Assembly: GCF_009557055.1 (NCBI RefSeq)
Contig: NZ_CP045649.1
Location: 2,331,501-2,395,500 of the forward strand
From: Nocardioides sp. dk884
GTDB lineage: Bacteria > Actinomycetota > Actinomycetes > Propionibacteriales > Nocardioidaceae
Direction: 5' to 3'
Length of the DNA stretch: 64,000 bases
In this document: positions 16,549-24,550 of the stretch, piece after piece
Layout: every line of letters begins with the position of its first letter
How positions within the stretch are numbered: position 1 is the stretch's first letter
Notes under the pieces: generated by a model
Told to the model about the DNA's origin: nothing
Database searches by the model: none
Seen by the model: only the letters and a program-made list of their open reading frames with translations
Program-made: the position numbers and the translations under genes

Positions 16549-18672
16549 TCAGCCGTCGGCAGGCGTCGTCCCCTTCGCCGGCCGGATGGCCGGGCGCAGG
16601 GCGAAGCGCAGGACGTCCGCGAGCGAGGCGGCGTACTGGCGGGTGAGGTGGACGATGTCCCAGCGCACCACCGTGTCGCCGGCGAAGATCGGGCACTGGT
16701 CGTCGAGGCAGAACCAGCGCAGCGTGTCGACGTACGTCGCCCCGGTCTCGCGGGCCGCAGCCCGCTCGGCGGCGGACTGCGCCTGCCACGCGTCGCTGGG
16801 CGAGCCCTGGCAGTCCTGGGGCACCGAGAAGCGGCTCACGCACCCTTCGACCGCGTGCCCGGCCGGCGGCGGGGCCAGGATCACCACCCGGGTGCCGGCG
16901 GCCGCCATCTCGCGGATCGCACGGACCGCCGCGTCCTGCCAGGCCTGCTGGGCGCGCGGCAGCGGCGACTCCCCCAGCCAGAGCACGCCGACCTCGAAGG
17001 TCGAGAGCACCAGCAGGTCCGGGCGCTCGCGACGTACCTGCTCGTGCATCGTCGCGCGGGACTCGTTGCAGCGCGCCGCGCCCTCGGGGTCGTAGTCGAT
17101 CTCGATGGTGGCGGCGACGTAGGGGCAGTTCGACAGCGCGTATCCGCGCACCGACCACCGGGTGCCCAGCGCCTCCCGGAGCGCCGGCATCCAGGAGATG
17201 GCCACGGAGTCCCCGACGAGCATGGCCCGGCGCGGCCCCGTGCCGTGCCAGCACAGGTCCGGGTCGGTCAGGCTGCTCGGGTTGAGGCACTCCGCACCCG
17301 GCTCCATCTCGGGGTTGATGCCCTGCTCGACCACGTCGTCGAGCGGCGGCGACAGCACCGGGAACTCCGTCGCGGTCAGGCCGCCCACCAGCGCCCCGGC
17401 CACCTCGTCCTCGGCGACCCGCTTCGGCGACGCGCCCGGGGTCGTCTGCACGGGCGCGGGCTCCGACGCCCGGTCTGCTGGCGCGGTGGGTGTCATGCCG
17501 CGCGGGACGGCGACGGCCACGACGAGAAGCACGGCGCTCACCGCCAGGGCGCCGAGGGCGACGTGGCGGCTCGTGCCCCAGTCGATCCGGTGACCGGGGC
17601 GCAGGAAATCGGAGTCGAGGACCGGGCGCTCGACGAGGTGGTACGACGCGGCCGCGAGGGCGAGCGTCAGCGCCAGCACCGCCAGCTGGAAGACCAGGTT
17701 CCGCTCGGTGACGAGGACGTCGCCGAGGACCAGCACCGGCCAGTGCCACAGGTAGATCGAGAACGACAGGGCGCCCAGGTAGACCAGCGGCGCGGCGCGC
17801 AGCACCCGGGTGGCGCCGACCTGGGGCGCGTCGATCCCGGCGGCCAGGACCAGCACCGTGGCGAGGACCGGCAGCACCCCCGACGGGGCCGGGAACGTGC
17901 TCGCGCCGCTCAGCAGGAGGGAGCTGGCGGCGATGCCGGCCAGGCCGAGGGCGCCGAGCACGTTGCGCAGCGGCGCCGAGAGGGCGGCGAGCCGCGGGGC
18001 GAGCGCGGCGAGCAGCGCCCCCGCCGCGACCTCCCAGGCCCGGGTGAACGAGGAGTAGTAGGCGAGGGTCGGCTCCTGGACCGCCTGCACCCATCCCCAC
18101 GCGAACGACCCCACGACCACGGCACCGGCGAGGCCGGCGACCGTGGCACGCAGGTCGGGCAGGGGTGCGCGCCGCCCGCTCCGCCGGAGGAGGGCGACCA
18201 CCGCCAGCACGAGCAGCGGCCAGACGACGTAGAACTGCTCCTCCACCCCCAGCGACCAGTAGTGCTGGAGCGGCGAGGGTGGCAGCGCCGAGCCGAAGTA
18301 GTCGGCGTCCGCGGCGGCGAAGCGCCAGTTCGCGAGGAACCCGGCAGCCCAGCCGGCGTCCGTGGCCGTGCGGGTGAACCGGTCCTCGAGCAGCACGACG
18401 TACGACGCCGTGACGGTGACGGCCAGCGCGAGCAGCGCCACGGGCAGGATCCGCCGGGCGCGACGACGGTAGAAGCCGGTGAGCGAGATCCGTCCGTCCC
18501 GCTCGGCCTCGCGCAGCAGCAGGCCGGTGATGAGGAAGCCGGAGATGACGAAGAAGACGTCGACGCCGACGAACCCGCCGGCCGGCTGGCCGAACACGTG
18601 CCCGGCGACCACCAGGCCCACCGCGACGGCCCGCAGGCCCTGGATGTCGAGCCGCTTGCGCGTGTCCGTCAT
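16549..18672 (-). CDS. SGNH-fused acyltransferase 3, second paralogue
   Basis: A 707-residue membrane enzyme with the same design as 6275-8305: an acyltransferase-3 domain (RLDIQGLRAVAVGLVVAGH, GVDVFFVISGFLITGLLL, LQHYWSLGVEEQFYVVWPL) with about ten membrane segments, and a C-terminal SGNH domain with MLVGDSVAISWMP and WDIVHLTRQYA (Ser and Asp-x-x-His). It probably O-acylates a surface polysaccharide or wall polymer. The acceptor is not predictable. The ATG at 18672 gives a start that aligns with the paralogue. A GTG further upstream is possible. It converges on the PadR gene, with stops adjacent. Confidence 0.9.
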   Translation of the reverse strand: MTDTRKRLDIQGLRAVAVGLVVAGHVFGQPAGGFVGVDVFFVISGFLITGLLLREAERDGRISLTGFYRRRARRILPVALLALAVTVTASYVVLLEDRFTRTATDAGWAAGFLANWRFAAADADYFGSALPPSPLQHYWSLGVEEQFYVVWPLLVLAVVALLRRSGRRAPLPDLRATVAGLAGAVVVGSFAWGWVQAVQEPTLAYYSSFTRAWEVAAGALLAALAPRLAALSAPLRNVLGALGLAGIAASSLLLSGASTFPAPSGVLPVLATVLVLAAGIDAPQVGATRVLRAAPLVYLGALSFSIYLWHWPVLVLGDVLVTERNLVFQLAVLALTLALAAASYHLVERPVLDSDFLRPGHRIDWGTSRHVALGALAVSAVLLVVAVAVPRGMTPTAPADRASEPAPVQTTPGASPKRVAEDEVAGALVGGLTATEFPVLSPPLDDVVEQGINPEMEPGAECLNPSSLTDPDLCWHGTGPRRAMLVGDSVAISWMPALREALGTRWSVRGYALSNCPYVAATIEIDYDPEGAARCNESRATMHEQVRRERPDLLVLSTFEVGVLWLGESPLPRAQQAWQDAAVRAIREMAAAGTRVVILAPPPAGHAVEGCVSRFSVPQDCQGSPSDAWQAQSAAERAAARETGATYVDTLRWFCLDDQCPIFAGDTVVRWDIVHLTRQYAASLADVLRFALRPAIRPAKGTTPADG

Positions 18673-18784
18673 GAGCGTGAGAGTCCCGTTCCCCGAGGTG
18701 GACACGACGCGGGCGATCCTAGGGACGCGCCCCATACCGCCTGCGGGCGGGTGGTGCGTTCAACCGGTGGGCGGCAGCGCGGCC

Positions 18785-18955
18785 TCAGCGCCCCAGGAGC
18801 TTGCGGAAGAACCCTCCACCGGCCGCGGGCGTGGCATCGACGTGACCCTCGCACCACTGGCCGGCCGGGACCTGGGCCTTCACCTGGGCGATGTGCTGGC
18901 CGCAGCCGCGCCAGGTGGTCTTGCCGCACTGGCGGCAGGTCTTGGGTGAGCACAT
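18785..18955 (-). CDS. Small cysteine-rich (zinc-ribbon-like) protein
   Basis: A 56-residue protein, MCSPKTCRQCGKTTWRGCG, then QHIAQVKAQVPAGQWCEGH and a Gly-rich tail ending GGGFFRKLLGR. The CxxxxCxxC...C...C arrangement suggests a bound zinc or iron. Similar tiny proteins of the form CSPKxCxxCGKTTWxGCGxH are widespread in actinobacteria with no known function. The ATG at 18955 has AAGGAG six bases upstream, so this is a real gene. A 28-bp perfect palindrome lies 30-57 bases upstream of the start, in promoter position. Confidence 0.75.
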   Translation of the reverse strand: MCSPKTCRQCGKTTWRGCGQHIAQVKAQVPAGQWCEGHVDATPAAGGGFFRKLLGR

Positions 18956-18984
18956 GGTCTTCTCCTTCGCTGGACGAACAGCTC

Positions 18985-19012
18985 GACCCTAACCCCCCGG
19001 GGGGTTAGGGTC
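18985..19012. promoter_or_regulatory. Perfect 28-bp palindrome, possible metal/sulfur-responsive operator
   Basis: The arm GACCCTAACCCCCC is followed directly by its complement GGGGGGTTAGGGTC. It sits upstream of the cysteine-rich miniprotein gene. The C/G-run centre with flanking TA resembles CsoR/CstR-family operators (TACCCC...GGGGTA). It could alternatively be a hairpin ending the oxidoreductase transcript (stop at 19061), but no T-run follows. Confidence 0.5.
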
Positions 19013-19060
19013 GTGATCGTGCTGCCCGTGTTCTCGGCCACGTCGCCCGCGCGGGGCCTG

Positions 19061-19897
19061 TCAGTCGGCACCGAGGGTCGTCCCGGCGTCGGCGAGGAAC
19101 GCCGCCAGGCTCCGCGGAGGGACCCCGAGCACCCGCTCGACGTCGTCGGTCACCTCGGCGAACCGTCCGTCGCGGACGCGTTCGAAGGTCACCACCGAGA
19201 GGTCGCGCTCGAAGCCCGTCGTTCCCGCCACCGCCTCCTCGATGCTGCTGTCGCGGTGCGTGACCGTATGCCCGACCGCATGCGAGAGCAGGTCGGCCGT
19301 GTGCGGCAGCGAGACGGCGTCCGGGCCGGTCAGCTCATAGGTCTTCCCCTTGTGCCCGTCCTCCAGCAGGGCCCGCTCGGCCACAGCGGCGATGTCGCGG
19401 GCGTCGATCCAGGCGACCCCCGCCCCGCCGCTGGGGAACGGCAGCTCTCCCCCGTCGAGGATCGGTCCGCGGTAGAAGCGGGGGTCGGTGAGGACCTGCA
19501 TGAACCAGCTCGGTCGCAGGATCGTCCACGCCCGCGGCCCGCCGCGCACGACCCGTTCGACGCGCATGGCCCACGCGTCGGGCCCGAGGTGCTCGGTGTC
19601 CCTCTCCGACAGCAGGACGACGCGGGCCGTGGGCGCAACCGCGGCCACCAGCGCGCCGACCAGCTCGGGGGCGTCGGGGCGATCGGGGCGTACGACGTAC
19701 ACCGCGTCGACGCCCGCCAGTGCCTGCGGCCATCCCGCGGGAGCGTCCCAGGAGAACGCGATCGGATCGACACCCGGCGCGGTCACCGTGTCCGGGTCGC
19801 TGCTGCCACCCCGCACCTCGACGCCGCGAGCGACCAGCAGGCGCGCTAGCGGGGCGCCGGTCTTGCCCCGGACGCCGGTGACCAGCACGCGGGTCAC
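19061..19897 (-). CDS. NAD(P)H-binding (NmrA-like) oxidoreductase
   Basis: A 278-residue Rossmann protein beginning VTRVLVTGVRGKTGAPLARLLVARG. The dinucleotide loop GxxGxxG appears as GVRGKTG. It contains the atypical-SDR features VYVVRPDRP, LRPSWFMQVL and GVAWIDARDIAAVAERAL, and lacks the classical YxxxK, as in NmrA/NAD(P)H-azoreductase-like proteins. The substrate is unknown. The GTG start at 19897 has GGAGG upstream and overlaps the stop of the upstream transporter gene as GTGA, so the two are translationally coupled. Confidence 0.85.
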   Translation of the reverse strand: MTRVLVTGVRGKTGAPLARLLVARGVEVRGGSSDPDTVTAPGVDPIAFSWDAPAGWPQALAGVDAVYVVRPDRPDAPELVGALVAAVAPTARVVLLSERDTEHLGPDAWAMRVERVVRGGPRAWTILRPSWFMQVLTDPRFYRGPILDGGELPFPSGGAGVAWIDARDIAAVAERALLEDGHKGKTYELTGPDAVSLPHTADLLSHAVGHTVTHRDSSIEEAVAGTTGFERDLSVVTFERVRDGRFAEVTDDVERVLGVPPRSLAAFLADAGTTLGAD

Positions 19898-20754
19898 GGC
19901 TGCCTCCGACCCCGTCGGTCCGCCTGTTCGCTGGCGCGGCGCTCGTCGACGAGACGGTCCTTGCTCCGCACCAGCCGCAGCACCGTGACGAGCCCCAGGC
20001 CGCCTGCCATGTTGCCCAGTACGGCGAGGAGCAGGAACCTGCCCCATTCCGGGTAACCGAACGATGCGTCACCGGTGTGGATCGCGCCGAAGATCAGCAG
20101 CGAGTCGAGGATCGAGTGGAACATCTGGGTGCCCGCCAGGAGGAACGCCACGGCGACGGCCGCGATGATCTTCGCCGTCATGTCGTCGGTGCCGTGCTGC
20201 ATCCGGGTCAGCAGCGTCATGGTCGCTCCGGCGAGCACCGCGAGAGCGATGGTCTCGCTGTTGACCGGTGCGGTGGCGAAGTGGGTGCCCGATTCCACGA
20301 GGACCGCGTGCAACGACGGAAAGGCCAGCACGGCCAGCCACATGATCAGCCAGCCGCCGACCAGGTTGGCGACCAGCGTCCCCGACCAGAGCTTGCCGAG
20401 CTGCCAGACGGTGGCCCGCTTCGCCGCCACGGTGACCACGGGCACCAAGAAGCCCTCGGTGAACAGCTCCGAACGGCCCAGGAGCAGGGCGATGAATCCG
20501 ACGGAGAACGCGATGCCGGCGAGCAGATGGCTCCCGGTCTCGTGCAGGACCGCCAGGAAGGCGAGGACCCCGATCGCCACCTCCGTGCCGCCGACGAAAC
20601 CCGTGACGAGCACCTCCCGCCACGAACGGCTCAGCCGCTGGGTGCCTTCGAGCACCTGGCGGGTGAAGGACTCCTCCAGCGCGTCCTCCATCGGGCCCTC
20701 GGTCTCACCGAGAGTGCGGCGGTCGTCACTGGCGTGGTCGGGTGGCTCGGTCAT
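19894..20754 (-). CDS. Formate/nitrite transporter-family channel
   Basis: A 286-residue membrane protein with six hydrophobic segments of the FocA/NirC/FNT type: GFVGGTEVAIGVLAFLAVL, AGIAFSVGFIALLLGRSELFTEGF, LWSGTLVANLVGGWLIMWLA and AVLGNMAGGLGLVTVLRLV. The N-terminal 55 residues are acidic, with a helix DALEESFTRQVLEGTQRLSR, as in the FNT subgroup next to stress genes. Likely substrates are small anions such as formate, nitrite or hydrosulfide. The ATG at 20754 follows GAAGGG. It heads a two-gene operon with the oxidoreductase. Confidence 0.87.
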   Translation of the reverse strand: MTEPPDHASDDRRTLGETEGPMEDALEESFTRQVLEGTQRLSRSWREVLVTGFVGGTEVAIGVLAFLAVLHETGSHLLAGIAFSVGFIALLLGRSELFTEGFLVPVVTVAAKRATVWQLGKLWSGTLVANLVGGWLIMWLAVLAFPSLHAVLVESGTHFATAPVNSETIALAVLAGATMTLLTRMQHGTDDMTAKIIAAVAVAFLLAGTQMFHSILDSLLIFGAIHTGDASFGYPEWGRFLLLAVLGNMAGGLGLVTVLRLVRSKDRLVDERRASEQADRRGRRQP

Positions 20755-21193
20755 CGGGCGCCCTTCGGTGGCTGCGGGACTCTCCTGCTCCCGATCACCC
20801 GGCGCCTCGCGCCGCGGGCGGGCGGGCGGGGGCAGTGCGATCCGGGAACGCGCACCCGAGGTACCCGCGAGACGACCCGCCACGCGTACGGGCGATCGCT
20901 GCTGAGGGGCGTGCCGACGTGACTGGAAACGGCGGCGGGTTCTGGAACGGCGTCCCTCATAGACACACAGGCGACCGGACCCCGACTGTCACCAGTTCGT
21001 GCAGCAGACCCCTCCGCTCGGTCGCTGACATGACGAGCCCCGAGTCGCTGGCCCGGGTGCGCGAGAAGCGCGCCGCGAGGGCCGTCGCCAAGGCCTGAAG
21101 CCCACCAACGGGCACCGAGGGCGACATGCCGCTCCTCGCATTCGCCTGGCTCGAGCGAGCAGCTGCCCGCCAGTCCGGCTCGGGACTGCTTCG
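20755..21193. other. Intergenic stretch, no confident gene
   Basis: About 440 bases. It contains the promoter side of the transporter gene and a plus-strand mini-frame at 21030-21098 (MTSPESLARVREKRAARAVAKA), strongly basic and 22 residues long, with no convincing ribosome binding site. It may be a degraded gene end. No RNA gene or repeat recognised. Confidence 0.4.
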
Positions 21194-21757
21194 CTACTCG
21201 TCGCCCTTGATGAAGCTGCAGTCGACTGATCCGGCGCGCTCTTCGGCGGCCACGACGATGCCCTCGCGGCGGATCTCGCACGAGATCACCGTGGTGGCGG
21301 AGGTCGACGTCTGCGTCTGCGCTCCGATCCCGATGACCGTCTCGTTCGAGTCGAGAGTGATGGTTCTTCCCGAGTACCACGCCTCGTACGTGTGCTCGGC
21401 GCCGTCCCTCATGATCACGTTGACGGGATCCGGTGAGTCGACCGTGAGCGTGTAGACCGAGGACGGGGCCAGGACTCCCGTCGCGAGGATCACCGCGACG
21501 ATGGTGACGGCGGGAGCGATCGTCGCCAGCGCGGACATCACGAACGCGATGACGCGGCCGGGGCGGCCGGCTGCGAATCTTCGCGACCTGATCGCGAGAA
21601 CGAGCGCGACCACACCGAGTACCACGGGCACGATCAGCACGGCCATGCGCGACCAGGACAGGAGCATTCCCATCGCGAAGAATGCGAGAGCGGCAACCGA
21701 GAGCCCCACACTCGCCACACGCAGCCGCGACACCGCGACCATTGGATTTTCGCGCAT
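21194..21757 (-). CDS. Membrane-anchored hypothetical protein
   Basis: A 187-residue protein with three hydrophobic segments in the first half (VGLSVAALAFFAMGMLLSW, AVLIVPVVLGVVALVLAI and VMSALATIAPAVTIVAVIL) and an extracytoplasmic C-terminal domain of about 85 residues rich in Thr/Val/Ser, including ISCEIRREGIVV and SVDCSFIKGDE, whose two cysteines could form a disulfide. No family recognised. Similar N-terminal architecture occurs in DUF4190/DUF4352-like proteins. The ATG at 21757 follows GGGGGAAG. It lies next to the remnant of an old insertion, so it may be the last native gene before the islands. Confidence 0.65.
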   Translation of the reverse strand: MRENPMVAVSRLRVASVGLSVAALAFFAMGMLLSWSRMAVLIVPVVLGVVALVLAIRSRRFAAGRPGRVIAFVMSALATIAPAVTIVAVILATGVLAPSSVYTLTVDSPDPVNVIMRDGAEHTYEAWYSGRTITLDSNETVIGIGAQTQTSTSATTVISCEIRREGIVVAAEERAGSVDCSFIKGDE

Positions 21758-22105
21758 CGGCTTCCCCCGTTCGAGACGCGAGGAGCATAGGCGAGTTATG
21801 CACATCGCCCCGCGGGGGTTCGGATCACACTCGCCCACGCCTTCGGCGCGAGCTCACCGACGTACTGTCGTGCCGAGATCCGGAAACATCGTCGCTTCAA
21901 GTACCGGGCAGGTGATCAGGAACCGGTCCCTGTCCCCGTCCGGGCGCGTCTTCCAGTCGTGACAGGAGAGTCCCCTGGAGTGGTGGGGTTGAGGACCGGC
22001 GACCGCCAACCGCCGCCGGCGGAACCGGACCTGGCGTCCCGCGATGGTGCCCCGCCCCTGGTGCCCTGCGCCCCGCCTCCCGAGGTCGAACATGGACGGC
22101 CTGAT
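21758..22105. other. Junction region between chromosome and island remnant
   Basis: No credible gene. From about 22000 rightward the sequence becomes an inverted copy of the DNA following the right-hand toxin gene (49723 to about 49840). Left of 22000 the similarity stops, so one end of the old element, or the point where it was deleted, lies here. Confidence 0.5.
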
Positions 22106-22423
22106 TCAGGGGCTCAGGCAGTCGCGCCAGTAGTAGGGACGGCGGCGACTGTGAGCAACGGCGAGCACCCACAGCGTGTCCTCAATGACGACATAGACCA
22201 GCCCGAACGGGAAGCGCCGCAATGGAGCCCGCCGAACCGGCCGCGACCGCTCGGGAACGAGTAGGCGGGGCGCGAGCTCGGGCCAACGCACGATGCGCTC
22301 GATCGTTGTCTCGACCTCGACAATCAGATCTTCCCCGAGGCCCGGTTGCGCGTCTTCGTACCAGTCTCGCGCCGCACGCAGCTCGTCCCTGGCCTCCGGC
22401 TCGAAGAGAACCTGGAGCCTCAC
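22106..22423 (-). CDS. RelE/ParE-family toxin (left copy)
   Basis: A 105-residue protein starting VRLQVLFEPEARDELRAARDWYEDAQPGLGEDL and ending AVAHSRRRPYYWRDCLSP. The elements EARDELRAARDWYE, FPFGLVYVV and AHSRRRPYYWR are diagnostic of the RelE/ParE superfamily. The GTG start overlaps the antitoxin stop (GTGA). The toxin would target mRNA on the ribosome (RelE type) or DNA gyrase (ParE type); the ParE-like helix favours the latter weakly. Nearly identical to 49405-49722. Confidence 0.88.
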   Translation of the reverse strand: MRLQVLFEPEARDELRAARDWYEDAQPGLGEDLIVEVETTIERIVRWPELAPRLLVPERSRPVRRAPLRRFPFGLVYVVIEDTLWVLAVAHSRRRPYYWRDCLSP

Positions 22424-22644
22424 GACCTGAGCTGCTCGCGTACCTCGGCCCAGGGGATGCCGGCCGTGGTGCCGGCTTCGATACCGGCCAGGCGGCGCCC
22501 AACTTCGCCGGCCCACTCCTCGGCGACCACCGCCGGATCGTCGGACGGCTCGTCAAGGCTCACGATCAAGCGGTGGGCCAGCTCGGCGCGCTCACTCTCA
22601 GGCAACGTCAGCGCTGCTTCGAAGAGATCGCCCGGCGAAGTCAT
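22420..22644 (-). CDS. Addiction-module antitoxin (left copy)
   Basis: A 74-residue acidic protein: MTSPGDLFEAALTLPESERAELAHRLIVSLDEPSDDP, then VAEEWAGEVGRRLAGIEAG and IPWAEVREQLRS. This is the addiction-module component family that pairs with RelE/ParE toxins. The N-terminal helix-rich part is the usual dimerisation region and the C-terminal helix wraps the toxin. A TAGACT box and a CTCATGAG palindrome upstream are probable promoter and operator. Differs from the right copy at a few positions only. Confidence 0.88.
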   Translation of the reverse strand: MTSPGDLFEAALTLPESERAELAHRLIVSLDEPSDDPAVVAEEWAGEVGRRLAGIEAGTTAGIPWAEVREQLRS

Positions 22645-22796
22645 GCCCCTCAGTCTAGATGAGCCCTGACTCATGAGCACCTGACTGCGCCGCTCCCAGA
22701 CCCGGCCGCCTCCGGGGCCGGTGCCACAACGCGACGCCAGGACCCATTCCTGGCCGTCAGATCCGACACGTATCCGACACGCTTGGCCAAAAGAAC

Positions 22797-22830
22797 GGCC
22801 CCTGATCAGCGTTTCCGCAGATCAGGGGCC
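22797..22830 (-). terminator. Intrinsic terminator at remnant end
   Basis: Stem GGCCCCTGATC (22797-22807) pairs with GATCAGGGGCC (22820-22830), and on the minus strand the stem is followed by GTTCTTTT. It would end transcripts coming out of the tRNA. The right copy is at 48997-49037. Confidence 0.8.
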
Positions 22831-22839
22831 ATATTTCAT

Positions 22840-22861
22840 GGTGGGCGATACTGGGTTCGAA
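22840..22861. other. att repeat, left end of island A
   Basis: The 22-bp sequence GGTGGGCGATACTGGGTTCG plus AA is identical to 47689-47710, which is the 3' end of tRNA-Val(CAC) on the minus strand. Direct repeats of a tRNA 3' end flanking an integrase gene mark the ends of an integrated island. Confidence 0.9.
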
Positions 22862-22981
22862 GTTTTGAGAGCAGGCCCCGCCCAACTCGTACTGCTGCGC
22901 CGATTTCCTGTATCTTCGCAGGTCAGAGGCCATACATGTCAGCGACAGGTGCAGACACGTCCGGACAGATTCGGACCCCGT

Positions 22982-23010
22982 TGTTCCTCGTTGTTCCTCG
23001 TATGTTCCTC
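22982..23010. repeat. Three TGTTCCTC repeats, probable integrase arm sites
   Basis: TGTTCCTC occurs at 22982-22989, 22992-22999 and 23003-23010, about one helical turn apart, just before the integrase start. Two more copies lie near the other island end at 47624-47642. The placement at both ends inside the att repeats suggests arm-type binding sites. Confidence 0.7.
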
Positions 23011-23034
23011 GAAATCGACTCCGAAGGGACCGGC

Positions 23035-24186
23035 GTGACCAGGAAGAGCGCGACCAGGAGGCGGGGGTTCGGTCGCGTCGAGCGGCTTACGTCCGGCCGC
23101 TACCGAGCCGCCTACACCGGGCCCGACGGCAGGCTCTACCGCGCACCGGAGACGTTCGCGGCGAAGGACGATGCCATCGCGTGGCTGACCGCGCGACGCG
23201 CCGAGATCAACCTTGAGCTCTGGGCACCGGAAGCCGCCGCGCGTGCGGCCCGGCACAGGGAGATCCCAACCCTGCGTGTGTACGCCGATGAGTGGCTCGA
23301 GACGAGGAAGACGCAAGGCCGCGTGCTGCGGCCCACGACGAGGCAGCAGTACCGGATGCTCCTGGACACGTTCATCTACCCGACGTTCGGGGACGAGCGC
23401 ATGGACCGGATCTCGGCCGAGGACGTGAACGCCTGGTACGACACTCTCGCGCCCGGACGAGAGACCGCCCGCGCCCAGTCCTACAGCCTGCTCCGCACGG
23501 TCTTCACCAGCGCCGCCTCGGAGCGCCCGCATCCTCTCGTGCCCTACAACCCGGCTCAGATCCGCGGAGCCGGCAGCGCGAAGCGCGCCCACCACGTCCA
23601 GCCGGCCAGCCTGGAGGAGCTCAAGACGATCGTCGAGGAACTGCCCGAGCGGTACAAGCTCATGGCGCTCCTCGCCGCGTGGTGCGCCATGCGCTTCGGC
23701 GAGCTGACCGAGCTCCGCCGCGGCGACATCGACCTGCGCACCGGGCGGGTGAAGGTCCGCCGCGGCGTCGTCCGGGTCGACGGCGAGTTCATCATCGGCC
23801 CACCTAAGACCGACGCGGGCGTCCGCGACATCGCCATCCCTCCCCACCTGCTGCCGCTCGTGAAGGACCACCTCTCCGACCACACCGCACCCGGCCGTGA
23901 CTCATTGCTCTTCCCGGCCGCGGGCGACAGCAATCGCCACATGGCCCCGGCGACGCTGTACAAGGTCTACTACCCGGCTCGAGCCGCGGCCGGTCGCGCG
24001 GACCTCCGTTGGCACGACCTCCGCCACACCGGCGCTGTGCTGGCCGCCCAGACCGGTGCCACGCTGGCGGAACTCATGGGTCGCCTCGGCCACTCGACCC
24101 CAGGGGCAGCGATGCGCTACCAGCATGCGGCTGCCGATCGCGACGCCGAGATCGCCCGGCGGCTGTCGGAGCTGGCTGGCTCATAG
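23035..24186 (+). CDS. int: Tyrosine integrase of island A
   Basis: A 383-residue site-specific recombinase. The N-terminus (RRRGFGRVERLTSGRYRAAYTGPDG) is an AP2-like arm-binding domain, followed by a SAM-like core-binding domain (LRVYADEWLETRK) and the catalytic domain with WCAMRFGELTELR (first Arg), WHDLRHTGAVL (His-x-x-Arg), GRLGHSTP (second His) and the nucleophile Tyr in AMRYQHA. The GTG at 23035 follows GAAGGGAC and is chosen over longer frames that would read through the att and arm repeats. It should act on the 22-bp core in tRNA-Val(CAC). Size and catalytic residues are complete, so excision may still occur. Confidence 0.93.
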   Translation: MTRKSATRRRGFGRVERLTSGRYRAAYTGPDGRLYRAPETFAAKDDAIAWLTARRAEINLELWAPEAAARAARHREIPTLRVYADEWLETRKTQGRVLRPTTRQQYRMLLDTFIYPTFGDERMDRISAEDVNAWYDTLAPGRETARAQSYSLLRTVFTSAASERPHPLVPYNPAQIRGAGSAKRAHHVQPASLEELKTIVEELPERYKLMALLAAWCAMRFGELTELRRGDIDLRTGRVKVRRGVVRVDGEFIIGPPKTDAGVRDIAIPPHLLPLVKDHLSDHTAPGRDSLLFPAAGDSNRHMAPATLYKVYYPARAAAGRADLRWHDLRHTGAVLAAQTGATLAELMGRLGHSTPGAAMRYQHAAADRDAEIARRLSELAGS

Positions 24187-24550
24187 GCGGCTACTAGACG
24201 ATTCCCGGAAAGACGCACCTCAGATCGTCGGTTATCGCGACAGACGAGCGCAGGAGCCACGTCAATCTCGCAATTCCTGACACCGGAGCTGGCCGAGTCG
24301 AAAAATCGTATGCCCGGAGCGCGCCCTGCGATCCCATGAGATCATCAGCCTGAGGCACCAAGGGGTCCGACTGCATCGACAGGGTGCCAGCTGTCCGTTC
24401 GTCTGCTGCTGCGCTTGCTCGGTGTGTAGGGCAGACTGCCCACCCTCCTGTCATCCAGCGCACGTCTCCCCGGTTCGTGGGTGGCAGGGATCCCCGCCCG
24501 CCGCCATGGCGACATCTTCATCAATTCCGCGTGTGTCCTAGCAACGACGG
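24187..24550. other. Intergenic stretch without recognisable gene
   Basis: About 360 bases between the integrase and the IS-split gene. It holds GGCTACTAGACGATTCCCG (24189-24207), which recurs with one change at 35145-35163 beside the IS110 gene. No convincing reading frame, RNA or promoter motif noted. Confidence 0.4.

Larger units (their letters stand above)
22000..22861 (-). repeat. Inverted near-copy of 48963-49840 (remnant of a third island)
   Basis: Reading the minus strand from 22861 gives a tRNA-Val 3' end, a terminator, two ATCCGACA arm sites, and an antitoxin and toxin pair in the same order as downstream of tRNA-Val(GAC) at 48963-49840, with scattered substitutions. It is therefore the tRNA-proximal end of an element related to island B, left behind next to island A. 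The two copies are in opposite orientation about 26 kb apart and could recombine to invert the interval. Confidence 0.85.

Noticed and set aside
21030..21098. Mini-gene MTSPESLARVREKRAARAVAKA
   Set aside because: Only 22 residues with no ribosome binding site and highly biased composition. Kept as a note in the intergenic entry only.
22939..23883. Minus-strand open frame opposite integrase A
   Set aside because: Translation lacks any motif and covers a clear tyrosine recombinase. Shadow.
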